DNA of 64,000 bases from Mycobacterium sp. 852002-50816_SCH5313054-b (GCF_001667185.1 NZ_LZIC01000126.1:58258-122257); one strand, 5' to 3'; counted from the stretch's first letter, positions 1-8,849 are shown. A program made the numbers and translations. Notes: generated by a model not told the origin, from the letters alone.

Positions 1-1430
1 AAGCCCCCGAACGGGCTGTCGGCCCCGAAGTAGTTGCCGCCGTTGACGGAAAACGATCCGGCCCGGATCCGGCGCGCGACCGCCAGCGCACGGTCCTGGT
101 CGCGGCTGAACACCGCGCCGGCCAGCCCGTAGATGGAGTTGTTGGCGATGCGCACCGCGTCGTCGTCATCGTCGAATCCGATGACGACCAGAACCGGCCC
201 GAAGACCTCGTCCTGGGCGATCTCGCTGTCGGGATCGACGTTGGTGAGCAAGGTGGGCGCATAGAAGTAGCCGGGATCCACCCGTTTGCCGCCGGTCACC
301 AGGGTTGCCCCCGCGGCGACGGCGCGCTGCACCATGCCGTCAACCTTGTCGCGCTGGCTCTCGTTGATCAGCGGCCCCATGAACGTCTTCGGATCGGCCG
401 GGTCGCCGTGGCGCACCTTGGCGAAGTTCTGCGCGATCAGCTCCACGATCTCGTCGTGGTGCGACTTGGGCACCAGCAGCCGGGATGTGAGCGCGCACCC
501 CTGGCCCGCGTGCGTCACCATGCTGAAGGCGGCGAACATGGCGGCGCTGGCAAAGTCGGCGTCGTCGAGCATGATCACCGCCGACTTGCCGCCCAACTCC
601 AGGAAGACGCGTTTCACGGTCTCGCTGGCGGCGGCCATGATCCGGCGGCCGACCGCGGTCGATCCCGTGAAGGTCACCACGTCGACGTCGGGGCTGGTGG
701 TCAGCGCGACGCCGACGGCGGCGTCCGACGAGGTGAGTACGTTCACCACACCCGGTGGGATGTCGGTGTGGTTGGCGATCAACTCGCCGAGGGCCAGCGT
801 GATGAGCGGGGTGTCCGGCGCGCCTTTGAGCACCACGGCGCATCCGGCGGCCAGCGCCGGGGCCAGCTTGGCCAGCGCGAGCTGGTTCGGATAGTTGTAG
901 GCGATGATCGCCCCCACCACGCCCGCGGCTTCCTTCTCCACCCAACGGTGGTGCCGCATCCCCCGCGACTCGACCTCGCCGAGGTCTTCTGAGAACTGAT
1001 AGGCGAGGAGCAGGTCCGCGTAGAAACGCACGATCTTGATGGGGTCATCGAGTTGAGCGCCCTGGGTGAGCGCCCGGGTGGCGCCGACCTCGGCGATGGT
1101 CAACTCACGAAGCTCCTCGGCGTGGTCGACCAGCGCCCGGTGCAACTGGTCGAGGCAGCGCGCCCGCAACGCGACGTCGGTCGACCAGCTTGTGCTGTCG
1201 AAGGCACGGCGGGCCGCCGCGATCGCCGCTTCGGCCTGCTCGACGCCGGCGTCCGGAGCGTGCCCGACGACGGCACCACTGGCGGGGTTGATCGAGGGAA
1301 ATGTCTGGTCGGAGGTCACGAGCCGGCCGTCGATCAACAGCCGGCGGTCGGCCGGTGACTCGGGCGCGGCATCCGCGGTGGTCACTGAGGAGGTCCCCAA
1401 GGCGGTGTCAGCCGTGTCCTGCACTGGCAT
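1..1430 (-). CDS. aldehyde dehydrogenase, NAD(P)-dependent (3' end cut by window edge)
   Basis: Oxidises an aldehyde to the carboxylate, probably the product of alcohol oxidation by the nearby SDRs. The reading frame runs from the left edge up to an ATG at 1430 (MPVQDTADTALG), preceded by GGAAGTAGGG; an in-frame ATG six codons upstream is an alternative start. Family hallmarks in order are the Asn region IIAYNYPNQL, the Rossmann motif FTGSTAVGRR, LELGGKSA with the general-base Glu, HAGQGCALTSR with the catalytic Cys, EVFGPVLV, and the C-terminal SVNGGNYFGADSPFGG. About 476 residues are present, so only the last few are missing. It is transcribed away from the SDR at 1736, with two operator-like repeats between them. 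Family certain, substrate unknown. Confidence 0.93.
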   Translation of the reverse strand, partial: MPVQDTADTALGTSSVTTADAAPESPADRRLLIDGRLVTSDQTFPSINPASGAVVGHAPDAGVEQAEAAIAAARRAFDSTSWSTDVALRARCLDQLHRALVDHAEELRELTIAEVGATRALTQGAQLDDPIKIVRFYADLLLAYQFSEDLGEVESRGMRHHRWVEKEAAGVVGAIIAYNYPNQLALAKLAPALAAGCAVVLKGAPDTPLITLALGELIANHTDIPPGVVNVLTSSDAAVGVALTTSPDVDVVTFTGSTAVGRRIMAAASETVKRVFLELGGKSAVIMLDDADFASAAMFAAFSMVTHAGQGCALTSRLLVPKSHHDEIVELIAQNFAKVRHGDPADPKTFMGPLINESQRDKVDGMVQRAVAAGATLVTGGKRVDPGYFYAPTLLTNVDPDSEIAQDEVFGPVLVVIGFDDDDDAVRIANNSIYGLAGAVFSRDQDRALAVARRIRAGSFSVNGGNYFGADSPFGG

Positions 1431-1471
1431 CCCTACTTCCCTATGCATCCGACGTATGTGGTGACGGTCAC

Positions 1472-1486
1472 GATAATTTGATTCTC
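1472..1486. promoter_or_regulatory. operator-like inverted repeat, copy A
   Basis: GATAATTTGATTCTC matches GAGAAT-N3-ATTCTC at 11 of 12 arm positions. It lies about 40 bp upstream of the aldehyde dehydrogenase start at 1430. Confidence 0.5.
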
Positions 1487-1648
1487 GTCTCCGGCGAATC
1501 TTACATTCGGGTCTCGATAATTCAAGAAACTCTCAGGAATGGACCAGGGCCGCCAACCAGCGGCGTTATTGCTCAGTTGTCGAGGCGGCGCGCGTCTCGC
1601 TGCAGGCCGAATGTGGTTTTAGACCCGTGTTGCACGGCGCTCCGCGCC

Positions 1649-1663
1649 GAGAGTAAGGTTCTC
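1649..1663. promoter_or_regulatory. operator-like inverted repeat, copy B
   Basis: GAGAGTAAGGTTCTC matches the GAGAAT-N3-ATTCTC consensus at 10 of 12 arm positions. It lies about 70 bp upstream of the SDR at 1736. Confidence 0.5.
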
Positions 1664-1735
1664 ATAATTGCAAGGGAGATTCTTTGTGACTGAAACTGCC
1701 GCATGTGGAGTCGGGGCTAGCTGGGTGTCGGGAAC

Positions 1736-2437
1736 GTGAAGACCGCGGTTGTCACCGGTGGCGGCTCCGGCATCGGTCAAGCAGTCGCGCAGCGCCTGCG
1801 CGCCGACGGTCTTGATGTCGCCACGATCGACCTCACACCGTCGGAAGCCGAATTGGCTTTCACCGCCGACGTCACCGATCGATCGCAGGTGGATGCGGCG
1901 CTGGCCGCGATCCGCGCCCACCTCGGGCCGGTGACCGTTCTGGTCAACGCGGCGGGCCTCGATGGCTTCAAGCGCTTCGCCAACATCACCTTCGAGGACT
2001 GGCGGCGCGTCATCGACGTCAATCTCAACGGCGTCTTCCACACGATTCAGGCGGTGCTGCCCGACATGGTCGAGGCCGGGTGGGGGCGGATCGTCAACAT
2101 CTCGTCGTCGAGCACCCACTCGGGTGCTCCCTACATGAGCCACTACGTGGCGGCCAAGTCCGCGGTCAACGGGCTGACCAAATCGCTGGCGCTCGAATAC
2201 GGGCCCAGCGGCATCACCGTGAACGCCGTGCCGCCGGGATTCATCGACACCCCGATGTTGCGTGCCGCCGAACAACACGGGTTCCTCGGCGACATCGAGG
2301 AGACCATCGCCCGGACCCCGGTGCGCCGGATGGGCAAGCCTGAAGACATCGCGGCGGCGTGTGCCTTCCTGATTTCCGAGGAGGCCGGCTACATCACCGG
2401 CCAGATATTGGGCGTCAACGGCGGCCGCAACACCTGA
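1736..2437 (+). CDS. short-chain dehydrogenase/reductase (SDR)
   Basis: Classical NAD(P)-dependent alcohol/ketone oxidoreductase of 233 residues. Seen: the cofactor motif TGGGSGIG at residues 7-14, the NAA motif (VNAAG), active-site Ser in NISSSSTHS, catalytic Tyr and Lys in YVAAK, and the C-terminal ITGQILGVNGG typical of FabG-like proteins. The start is a GTG with GGGAAC just upstream. It is the first gene of a rightward run (SDR, mycofactocin SDR, ferredoxin, P450), so it may oxidise the alcohol made by the P450. The substrate cannot be read from the sequence. Confidence 0.92.
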   Translation: MKTAVVTGGGSGIGQAVAQRLRADGLDVATIDLTPSEAELAFTADVTDRSQVDAALAAIRAHLGPVTVLVNAAGLDGFKRFANITFEDWRRVIDVNLNGVFHTIQAVLPDMVEAGWGRIVNISSSSTHSGAPYMSHYVAAKSAVNGLTKSLALEYGPSGITVNAVPPGFIDTPMLRAAEQHGFLGDIEETIARTPVRRMGKPEDIAAACAFLISEEAGYITGQILGVNGGRNT

Positions 2438-2460
2438 GCATCGACACCCGAGGAGAGACT

Positions 2461-3336
2461 GTGGCAGACGGCGCACCAGGATGCGTCAAGGGCAAGGTCG
2501 CCTTCGTCACCGGCGCGGCGCGCGGCCAGGGCCGCAGTCACGCCGTGCGACTGGCCGAGGAAGGCGCCGACATCATCGCCGTCGACCTGTGCCGTGACAT
2601 CGACACCATCGGTTACGCCATGGCCGCCCCGGAGGACCTCGACGAAACCGCCCGGCTCATCGAGAAAACCGGCCAAGCCGTCGTCATCGCCCGCGCCGAC
2701 GTCCGCGACGCCGGACAACTACGCGCCGCGCTCGACGACGGGGTCGCCCAGTTGGGGGGCCTCGACATCGTCGTCGCGCAAGCCGGTGTCGCCGGCATGA
2801 AGGGCCAGCCGCCGCTGCAGGCGTGGTGCGACGTCATCAACACCAACCTGATCGGCACCATCAACGCCATCCAGGTCGCGCTGCCGCACTTGCGTGCGGG
2901 CGCCTCGATCATCGCCACCGGATCCACCGCCGCCCTGATGGACACCGCCAAGAAGGACAACCCCGGCAACGACCCGGGCGGCATGGCCTACATCCACTCC
3001 AAGCGGGCGCTGTCGCACTACGTCCACGACTTGGCGACCGAGCTCGCCCCCCTGGGGATCCGCGCCAACGTCATCCATCCGACCAACACGAACACCCCCA
3101 TGCTGCAAAGCGAACCGATGTACCGCTCCTTCCGGCCGGACCTCGAACACCCGACGCGGGCCGACGCCGAGCCGGTTTTCGGCGTGCAGCAGGCGATGAA
3201 GATCCCCTATATCGAACCCGAGGACATCAGTAATGCCGTCTTGTGGTTGGCCTCCGAGGAGGCCAGGTACGTGACGGGCGTGCAACTGCGCGTCGACGCC
3301 GGCGGCTACCTCAAGTGGTACGACCACGACAAGTGA
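2461..3336 (+). CDS. mycofactocin-type SDR family oxidoreductase
   Basis: SDR of 291 residues in the subgroup thought to hold a non-exchangeable NAD and to pass electrons to the peptide-derived cofactor mycofactocin. Diagnostic features are the motif TGAARGQGRSHAVRLAEEGA near residue 17, the longer loop after the second beta strand (IDTIGYAMAAPEDLDETARL), catalytic Tyr/Lys in YIHSKRA, and a C-terminus ending VDAGGYLKW. A GTG start is used, with GAGGAGA just upstream; it begins 23 nt after the previous stop. It probably oxidises an alcohol formed by the adjacent P450. Subfamily assignment rests on the motif, and the mycofactocin synthesis genes are not in the window. Confidence 0.9.
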   Translation: MADGAPGCVKGKVAFVTGAARGQGRSHAVRLAEEGADIIAVDLCRDIDTIGYAMAAPEDLDETARLIEKTGQAVVIARADVRDAGQLRAALDDGVAQLGGLDIVVAQAGVAGMKGQPPLQAWCDVINTNLIGTINAIQVALPHLRAGASIIATGSTAALMDTAKKDNPGNDPGGMAYIHSKRALSHYVHDLATELAPLGIRANVIHPTNTNTPMLQSEPMYRSFRPDLEHPTRADAEPVFGVQQAMKIPYIEPEDISNAVLWLASEEARYVTGVQLRVDAGGYLKWYDHDK

Positions 3337-3363
3337 GCCACAGAAAATTTCAAAGGAGACACC

Positions 3364-3564
3364 GTGAAGGTCTGGGTTGATCCGGAACGCTGCCAGGGCC
3401 ACACCCTCTGCTCGATGATCGCTCCGGATTCCTTCCAGCTCAGCGACATCGACGGCAGTTCGTCGGCGATCGACGAGGTGGTGCCGGCCGACAAGGAGGA
3501 CCGGGTCCGCGAAGCCGCCCACTCCTGCCCGGAGCAGGCCATCATCATCACGGATGAAACGTAA
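3364..3564 (+). CDS. P450-associated single-cluster ferredoxin
   Basis: Small soluble electron carrier of 66 residues, expected to bind one [3Fe-4S] cluster. Ligand pattern: C-Q-G-H-T-L-C near residue 11, then the C-P pair in SCPEQAI near the C-terminus. The position between the first two cysteines, a fourth cysteine in [4Fe-4S] ferredoxins, is His. GTG start with AAGGAGA upstream. It lies 14 nt before a P450 and is presumably its redox partner. Confidence 0.93.
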   Translation: MKVWVDPERCQGHTLCSMIAPDSFQLSDIDGSSSAIDEVVPADKEDRVREAAHSCPEQAIIITDET

Positions 3565-3578
3565 AGGGAGACAGTGTC

Positions 3579-4949
3579 TTGAGCGTCGACGACGTCGTCA
3601 GCGACAGCGACAGCGACCGTAAGCGGAACCGGTATCACTTCGATCGGCACTCCGCGGAGTACCGCTCGAAGTTCAAGGACATCACCGAGGAGATGCAGGC
3701 CCGGTGCCCGATGGCCTGGAGCGACACGTATGGCGGGCACTGGGTGGCGGCCGGCAGCCACGAGGTCTTCGAGCTCGCCCGTTGCCCGGCGGTCTCCAAC
3801 GATCACGACGTCAACAACGAACGCCGTGGCTACAAGGGCATTTCGATCCCGACAGCCAGCCGCATCAACGGTATCCGGGGCGGCATCCTGGAGATGGACA
3901 ACCCCGAACACAAAACCTACCGCTCCGTACTCAACCCCTACCTGTCGCCGGCCGCGGTCAAGCGCTGGGAGCCGTTCATCGACGACGTGACGCGCGCCTG
4001 CCTGGACGAGAAGATCGAGGAAGGCCGCATCGACTTCGTCGACGACCTGGCCAACATCGTGCCGGCCGTGCTGACGCTGGCGATGATGGGCATCCCGCTG
4101 AAGAACTGGCAGATGTACAGCGAGCCAACACATGCCGCGGTGTACACCCCGGAACACTCCCCGGACATCCAACGGGTCACCGAGATGCACCGGCAGATGG
4201 GGATCGACCTGATCAACAACATGATCGAGATCCGCAACAACCCGCGGCCCGGCCTGGTCAATGCCCTGCTCGAAATGCGGATCGACGGTGAGCCCGCGCC
4301 CGATCTGGAAATCATCGGAAATCTCGGATTGATCATCGGCGGCGGTTTCGACACCACCACGGCGCTGACCGCCCATTCGCTGGAATGGCTTTCGGAGAAC
4401 CCCGGCCATCGGGAACTGCTCAGCGCGCAACGCGAAACGCTGCTCGACCCCGCCACCGAAGAGTTTCTCCGCTACTTCACCCCGGCGCCGGGTGATGGCA
4501 GGACTTTCTCCGACGACGTCGAGCTCGACGGCATCAAGTTCAAAGAGGGTGAGCGGCTCTGGATTTCGTGGGCGATGGCCAACCGCGACCCTGCGGTATT
4601 TCACGATCCGGACGAGATCGTCCTCGACCGCAAAGGCAACCGGCACTTCAGCTTTGGGCTCGGCCTACACCGCTGCGCCGGATCAAACGTGGCGCGCACC
4701 GTGTTCAAGTCCATGCTCACGGCCGTTCTCGACCGGATGCCCGACTACCGGTGTGACCCCGAGGGCACCGTCCACTACGAGACCATCGGCGTCATCCAGG
4801 GGATGCGCAAGCTGCCCGCCACCTTCACGCCCGGCCGCCGCGTCGGAGCCGGCCTCGACGAGACGCTCGACAAACTGCAACGCGCCTGCGACGAGCAAGA
4901 ACTGGCCAGGCCGATCACCGAGCGCAAAGAAGCTGCCGTCATCGACTGA
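3579..4949 (+). CDS. cytochrome P450
   Basis: Heme monooxygenase of 456 residues that would hydroxylate a hydrophobic substrate with electrons from the ferredoxin just upstream. Seen: the I-helix GGGFDTTTALT around residue 250 (Asp where many P450s have Glu), the K-helix EEFLRYFTP (E-x-x-R), and the heme loop FGLGLHRCAGSN with the Cys ligand. TTG start at 3579 with AAAGGGAGA upstream. The C-terminal tail after the heme domain is about 30 residues longer than usual (LDETLDKLQRACDEQELA) and may form a helix. CYP family not assigned. Confidence 0.93.
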   Translation: MSVDDVVSDSDSDRKRNRYHFDRHSAEYRSKFKDITEEMQARCPMAWSDTYGGHWVAAGSHEVFELARCPAVSNDHDVNNERRGYKGISIPTASRINGIRGGILEMDNPEHKTYRSVLNPYLSPAAVKRWEPFIDDVTRACLDEKIEEGRIDFVDDLANIVPAVLTLAMMGIPLKNWQMYSEPTHAAVYTPEHSPDIQRVTEMHRQMGIDLINNMIEIRNNPRPGLVNALLEMRIDGEPAPDLEIIGNLGLIIGGGFDTTTALTAHSLEWLSENPGHRELLSAQRETLLDPATEEFLRYFTPAPGDGRTFSDDVELDGIKFKEGERLWISWAMANRDPAVFHDPDEIVLDRKGNRHFSFGLGLHRCAGSNVARTVFKSMLTAVLDRMPDYRCDPEGTVHYETIGVIQGMRKLPATFTPGRRVGAGLDETLDKLQRACDEQELARPITERKEAAVID

Positions 4950-4960
4950 CGACTTGCCTC

Positions 4961-5020
4961 GCCAGCAGACACAGAATCGCACTAAACGGCCAGCTATCAT
5001 GCGATTCTGCGTCTGCTCGC
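4961..5020. repeat. long imperfect inverted repeat, terminator-like or dispersed mycobacterial repeat
   Basis: Arms at 4961-4980 (GCCAGCAGACACAGAATCGC) and 5001-5020 (GCGATTCTGCGTCTGCTCGC) are complementary at 18 of 20 positions, with a 20-nt loop. It lies 11 nt after the P450 stop and before the esterase, so it could end the P450 transcript. There is no U-tract. A further 7-bp perfect hairpin, CTCCAAG-AATC-CTTGGAG, follows at 5056-5073. The arm resembles a sequence I associate with dispersed intergenic repeats of mycobacteria; that is recollection, not checked. Confidence 0.6.
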
Positions 5021-5055
5021 CGGTCACCCGCGTCGCCAGCCTGCTGTGGCCGGGG

Positions 5056-5073
5056 CTCCAAGAATCCTTGGAG
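5056..5073 (+). terminator. short perfect hairpin between P450 and esterase
   Basis: CTCCAAG and CTTGGAG form a perfect 7-bp stem around an AATC loop, 68 nt before the esterase start. No T-run follows, so it could be a weak terminator, a transcript-stabilising hairpin or an operator. Confidence 0.35.
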
Positions 5074-5140
5074 GCTTCGTAGAGGCCCGCATTTGATCCT
5101 TTTCCCACAGGCTCGCCCGCCGCTGGGAGGAGGAACCACG

Positions 5141-6580
5141 ATGCAGCTGCCGCTGAGTAACCACATCTCGCTGATCCACGGCTGGGTGCCGCTGACGGTC
5201 GAGGTCGTCGCCGTCGTCGCGCTGGCGCTGGCGGTCGGGTGGCGATCACGCCGCTGGCGCCTGTTGTGGCTGCCCTTGACCGCCGTCGTGGGAGGCGTGA
5301 CGGCGGCCGGGGCACACTGGTCCGTCGCCACCTCCGGTCTGAACACCGGCCCGGCGCCGCGCGAACTGTACGTGTGGATCGCGTTGGTCGGCATGGCCAC
5401 GGCCGTGCTGATCCTGGGCTGGCGGGGCGTGCGTTGGTGGCGGCGGGGACTGTCGATCGTGGCGGTGCCGCTGTGCCTGCTGTGCTCGCTGCTGGTGCTC
5501 AACCAATGGGTCGGGTACTTCCAGACGGTGCAGAGCGCCTGGAACCAGCTGACCTCGCGCCCGCTGCCCGACCAGACCGACAAAGCCACCGTCGTCTCGA
5601 TGGCGGCGAAGGGCAGCAAGCCGGCCCACGGCAGCCTGGTGCCGGTGCAGATCCCCTCCGACGCATCGCATTTCAAGCACCGCGAGGAACTCGTGTACCT
5701 GCCGCCCGCATGGTTCGCGAGCTACCCGCCGCCGCAACTGCCCACGGTGATGATGATCGGTGGCATGCTCAGTTCGCCCGCCGACTGGGTGCGGGCCGGC
5801 AACGCGGTGGAAACCGCCGACGCCTTCGCCGCCGCGCACGGCGGCAACGCGCCGGTGCTGGTGTTCGTGGACGCCGGCGGGGCGTTCGACAACGACACCG
5901 AATGCGTCAACGGAAGCCGCGGCAACGCGGCCGACCATCTGACGAAAGACGTTGTGCCCTACCTTGTCTCGAATTTCGGGGTCAGCCCCGACCCCTCCCG
6001 CTGGGGCGTGGTGGGCTGGTCGATGGGGGGGACCTGCGCCGTGGACCTGACCGTCATGCACCCCAACCTGTTCAGCGCGTTCGTCGACATCGAAGGCGAC
6101 TTGACCCCCAACACGGGAACCAAGGCGCAAACCATCGCGAGCCTGTTCGGCGGCAACGCTGACGCGTGGGCGGCGTTCGACCCGACGACGGTGATCAACC
6201 GCCACGGCCGCTACACCGGAGTGTCCGGTTGGTTCGCGATCTCGTCGGGTGGTTCGCCGACACCCAGCCGCGATGTCACGACCGTCGACAGCGCCGCCAT
6301 GGCCCTCGCCGGGCGCGGTGCCGCCGCCGACCCGGGAAACCAGGCCGCGGCCGCCGGTTCGCTGTGTGCGCTCGGCCGGGCGAGCGGCATCGACTGCGCG
6401 GTGGTTGCCCACCCCGGAAAGCACGACTGGCCGACCGCGGGGACGGTCTTCAGCACCGCACTGCCATGGCTGGCCGGCCGGCTGGGCACCCCGGGCGTGC
6501 CCCGGATCGCATTGCCGGGCACGGAGTCTGCGCCCACGCACCCACATCACACGGAGGCGGTTGCTCACGGACAGCGCTAG
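5141..6580 (+). CDS. membrane-anchored esterase, antigen 85/esterase D-like alpha/beta hydrolase
   Basis: Protein of 479 residues. The N-terminal part holds three or four hydrophobic membrane segments (about residues 20-35, 42-60, 72-90 and 97-120), followed by an alpha/beta hydrolase domain that would lie outside the membrane. The nucleophile elbow is GWSMGG with its Ser; the likely acid/His pair includes HPGKHDWPTA near the end. The layout matches mycobacterial membrane-linked esterases of the esterase/antigen 85-like fold. Start chosen at ATG 5141 because GGGAGGAGG lies just upstream. It stands alone between the P450 and convergent fadE genes, so a role in the catabolic pathway is not evident. 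Substrate unknown. Confidence 0.82.
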   Translation: MQLPLSNHISLIHGWVPLTVEVVAVVALALAVGWRSRRWRLLWLPLTAVVGGVTAAGAHWSVATSGLNTGPAPRELYVWIALVGMATAVLILGWRGVRWWRRGLSIVAVPLCLLCSLLVLNQWVGYFQTVQSAWNQLTSRPLPDQTDKATVVSMAAKGSKPAHGSLVPVQIPSDASHFKHREELVYLPPAWFASYPPPQLPTVMMIGGMLSSPADWVRAGNAVETADAFAAAHGGNAPVLVFVDAGGAFDNDTECVNGSRGNAADHLTKDVVPYLVSNFGVSPDPSRWGVVGWSMGGTCAVDLTVMHPNLFSAFVDIEGDLTPNTGTKAQTIASLFGGNADAWAAFDPTTVINRHGRYTGVSGWFAISSGGSPTPSRDVTTVDSAAMALAGRGAAADPGNQAAAAGSLCALGRASGIDCAVVAHPGKHDWPTAGTVFSTALPWLAGRLGTPGVPRIALPGTESAPTHPHHTEAVAHGQR

Positions 6581-6594
6581 CACGCCGCACGGCG

Positions 6595-7770
6595 TCAGCC
6601 GCGCGGTAGGCCGAGCACTCGCTGCGCGATGATGTTGCGCTGAATCTCCGAGGTGCCGCCGGCGATCGTCCCCGAAAAGCTTCGGGCGTAACGCTCGAAC
6701 CAGCTGGCGAAGTAGTGGTCCAGGTTCATGTGCGCATACGGTCCGGTCAAGCCCGGGTGAACGAGCCCGTCGGAGCCCGCCGACGTCAGCGCAAGCTCCA
6801 TGCCACGCAGCTCGGCCTCGGACCCGAGCAGCTTGAGCACCGAGATCGCCGCCACGTCGTCTTCGCCGCGCGCGGCACGGGCCAGGGCCACCGAACCCAG
6901 CAGGCGCAGCGCCTGCTTGTCCATGATGGTGCTGGCGTACTGGTCGCGCTCGACATCGGTGCTGGGACGGAAGTCGTCGATCATGTTGTCCAGGCGATCG
7001 GCGAAACCCAGCCACATCATCGTGCGTTCGTGCCCCAGCGACCCGTTGGCCACGCGCCAGCCCTGATCGAGCTCGCCGACCAGGTTCTCCGCCGGTACCC
7101 GCACATCGGTGAAGAACACCTCGTTGAAGTCGAGATCGTCGGCACCGCAGATCGACGGGAACGGCCGGCGCACCAGACCCGGGCTGTCGGTGGGGATGAT
7201 CAGCGCGCTGATTCCCTTGTGCTTCGGCGCATCCGGGTTCGTCCGCACGAAGGTCAACAAGACGTCGGCGTCGTGTGCCCCGGAGGTCCACACCTTCTGG
7301 CCGTTCACGACGAAGTGATCGCCATCGCGCACCGCGCGGGTGCGCAGCGACGCCAGATCCGAGCCCGCGCTCGGTTCGCTCATCCCGAGTGAGGCGGTGA
7401 TCTCGGCCCTCAGGATCGGCACCGCCCAGCGCCGCTTCTGTTCGTCGCTGCCGAACGACAACAGCGAGGCCCCAACGATGTTCACGCCCTGCGGGTTGAA
7501 GCTGTGGTAGATCCGGCGGCGGCTGAGCTCCTCGAGATAGACAAACTGCTGAATGACCGACGCGTTGCGGCCACCGAATTCCGGTGGCTGACTCGGCAGC
7601 AGCCAGCCGTTGTCGAACAGCAGGCGCTGCCAGTCGCGCGCCCACTGCGGCATGTGGGAGACCGACCGGGGGCGCTCCAGGGTTTCGCTTGCGTCAGGCA
7701 GGTTTTCGTCGAGGAATGCCGCGAACTCCGCCCGGAACGCCTCGACGTCGGCATCAAAAGTCAGCTGCAC
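6595..7770 (-). CDS. acyl-CoA dehydrogenase (FadE-type), large subunit of a pair
   Basis: Flavoenzyme of 391 residues introducing an alpha-beta double bond into an acyl-CoA. Seen: SLGMSEPSAGSDLASLRTRA (flavin and substrate region), the beta-domain NGQKVWTSGAHDAD, and the C-terminal FAD motif GGTSEIQRNIIAQRVLGLPRG. GTG start with GAGGAGT upstream; it overlaps the end of the partner dehydrogenase at 7754 by 17 nt. The pair resembles the heteromeric alpha2beta2 steroid-side-chain dehydrogenases of mycobacteria (FadE26-27, FadE28-29 type). A close paralogue lies at 36733-37908. Substrate not known; the heteromer is inferred from the pairing. Confidence 0.92.
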   Translation of the reverse strand: MQLTFDADVEAFRAEFAAFLDENLPDASETLERPRSVSHMPQWARDWQRLLFDNGWLLPSQPPEFGGRNASVIQQFVYLEELSRRRIYHSFNPQGVNIVGASLLSFGSDEQKRRWAVPILRAEITASLGMSEPSAGSDLASLRTRAVRDGDHFVVNGQKVWTSGAHDADVLLTFVRTNPDAPKHKGISALIIPTDSPGLVRRPFPSICGADDLDFNEVFFTDVRVPAENLVGELDQGWRVANGSLGHERTMMWLGFADRLDNMIDDFRPSTDVERDQYASTIMDKQALRLLGSVALARAARGEDDVAAISVLKLLGSEAELRGMELALTSAGSDGLVHPGLTGPYAHMNLDHYFASWFERYARSFSGTIAGGTSEIQRNIIAQRVLGLPRG

Positions 7771-8752
7771 GGTACTCCTCGGCGATTCGCGCCCGGTGTT
7801 CTGCGGCGCCGCCGAGCATGAGCTCGCCCGACTTGGCGCGCTTGAGCGCGAACTGCAGGTCGTTCTCCCAGGTGAATCCCATCGCGCCGAAAAGCTGTAA
7901 GCCGTGCCGGAACACGAGTGACTGGCACTCCCCCGCCGACGCCTTGGCCATGGCGGCGGCGAGCCGGCGCCGGGGGTCGTCGGCCGCGATCGTCAGCGCG
8001 GCGAAGTAGGCCAGCGCCCGGGCTCGTTCGACCGCGACGTGCATGTCGGCGGCCTTGTGCTGGACGGCCTGGAAGGAGCCGATCGGCACACCGAATTGCT
8101 GCCGGTTGCGGACGTGGTCGAGGACCATGTCGAGGATGCGTTGGCAGGCCCCGACCATCGTGATTGCCATGCCCGTCAATGCGACGTGGTGCGCGCGCTC
8201 GGCGTCGACGGTGAGCCGGGCGCTGTCGGGCACCCGGACTTCGCCGAACGACAGGTCGGCGACATGAAGGACCGGGTCGAACACCGCCGAGCGGCGGGCG
8301 GACACCTGGTTGGCCGCGACGACGAACACCCCGGCGTCGGTCACCACGGCCAGCCGGTCGACCCGGTCCCCGTCGAGGACGTGGCGTGCCGTGCCGTCCA
8401 GCACCCAGCCGTCGGCGTCCCGGTGCGCACAGACCCCGCCGTACACGGCGGTGCCGGCCTCGTGCGGGTCGAACCGATCCGCGGCCAGCGGGGCGTACTG
8501 GCTCATGGTCGCCAGGAAGGGGGTGGGGTCGGTCGCGTGCCCCAACTCCTCGAGCACGATGGCCAACTCCACCGCGCCGGCCGGATCGTTCAGCTCGGTC
8601 CAACCCTGGTCGACATACGACTTCCACAATGGGCTCGGGTCGACGCCGTCCTCGGCCACGCTGCGCACCAGCGACGGCGGGCACTGCTTGGCGACGACGT
8701 CGCGAACGGTCTTCTGCCACAGCCGCTGATCGGCATCGAACTCCAACAGCAT
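7754..8752 (-). CDS. acyl-CoA dehydrogenase (FadE-type), small subunit of a pair
   Basis: Protein of 332 residues, shorter than the usual 380-400. It starts MLLEFDADQRLWQKTVRD and carries the C-terminal motif MGFTWENDLQFALKRAKSGELMLG typical of the smaller partner in heteromeric mycobacterial acyl-CoA dehydrogenases. The middle beta-domain is reduced: there is no NGQKVWTSG motif. First gene of the leftward pair with 6595-7770, with a perfect GAGAAT-N3-ATTCTC site 33 bp upstream of its ATG. Confidence 0.88.
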   Translation of the reverse strand: MLLEFDADQRLWQKTVRDVVAKQCPPSLVRSVAEDGVDPSPLWKSYVDQGWTELNDPAGAVELAIVLEELGHATDPTPFLATMSQYAPLAADRFDPHEAGTAVYGGVCAHRDADGWVLDGTARHVLDGDRVDRLAVVTDAGVFVVAANQVSARRSAVFDPVLHVADLSFGEVRVPDSARLTVDAERAHHVALTGMAITMVGACQRILDMVLDHVRNRQQFGVPIGSFQAVQHKAADMHVAVERARALAYFAALTIAADDPRRRLAAAMAKASAGECQSLVFRHGLQLFGAMGFTWENDLQFALKRAKSGELMLGGAAEHRARIAEEYRAADF

Positions 8753-8784
8753 CCGGGCCGCCCTCCTGTCGTCGCCGCCGTCGC

Positions 8785-8799
8785 GAGAATAACATTCTC
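8785..8799. promoter_or_regulatory. operator-like inverted repeat, copy C (perfect arms)
   Basis: GAGAATAACATTCTC has perfect 6-bp arms around AAC. It lies 33 bp upstream of the fadE pair, where a repressor would block the promoter. Confidence 0.7.
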
Positions 8800-8849
8800 C
8801 AACATGGAAGCGGTAATCTCGAAAAGCGACTAACGGGTACCCGAAAGCG

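Larger units (their letters stand above)
1431..1735. promoter_or_regulatory. 305-bp divergent intergenic region
   Basis: No convincing gene is seen. The region is clearly AT-richer than its surroundings and separates the leftward aldehyde dehydrogenase from the rightward SDR. It holds two GAGAAT-N3-ATTCTC type repeats (1472-1486 and 1649-1663), one near each gene, and a further short inverted repeat CGAAT-N5-ATTCG at 1495-1509. It is most likely a bidirectional promoter. Confidence 0.6.

Noticed and set aside
340..945. Long open frame on the minus strand (about 200 codons)
   Set aside because: It is a shadow of the aldehyde dehydrogenase, which occupies another minus-strand frame; the composition (Arg/Gly/His-rich, no motif) is typical of GC-rich shadow frames.
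1495..1509. CGAAT-N5-ATTCG as an additional regulon site
   Set aside because: Spacing and arm differ from GAGAAT-N3-ATTCTC; noted only in the intergenic description.
5246..7645. Minus-strand open frame of 799 codons across the esterase and fadE
   Set aside because: It spans the convergent ends of two clear genes and shows no family motif; Arg/Ala/Gly-rich low-order composition.
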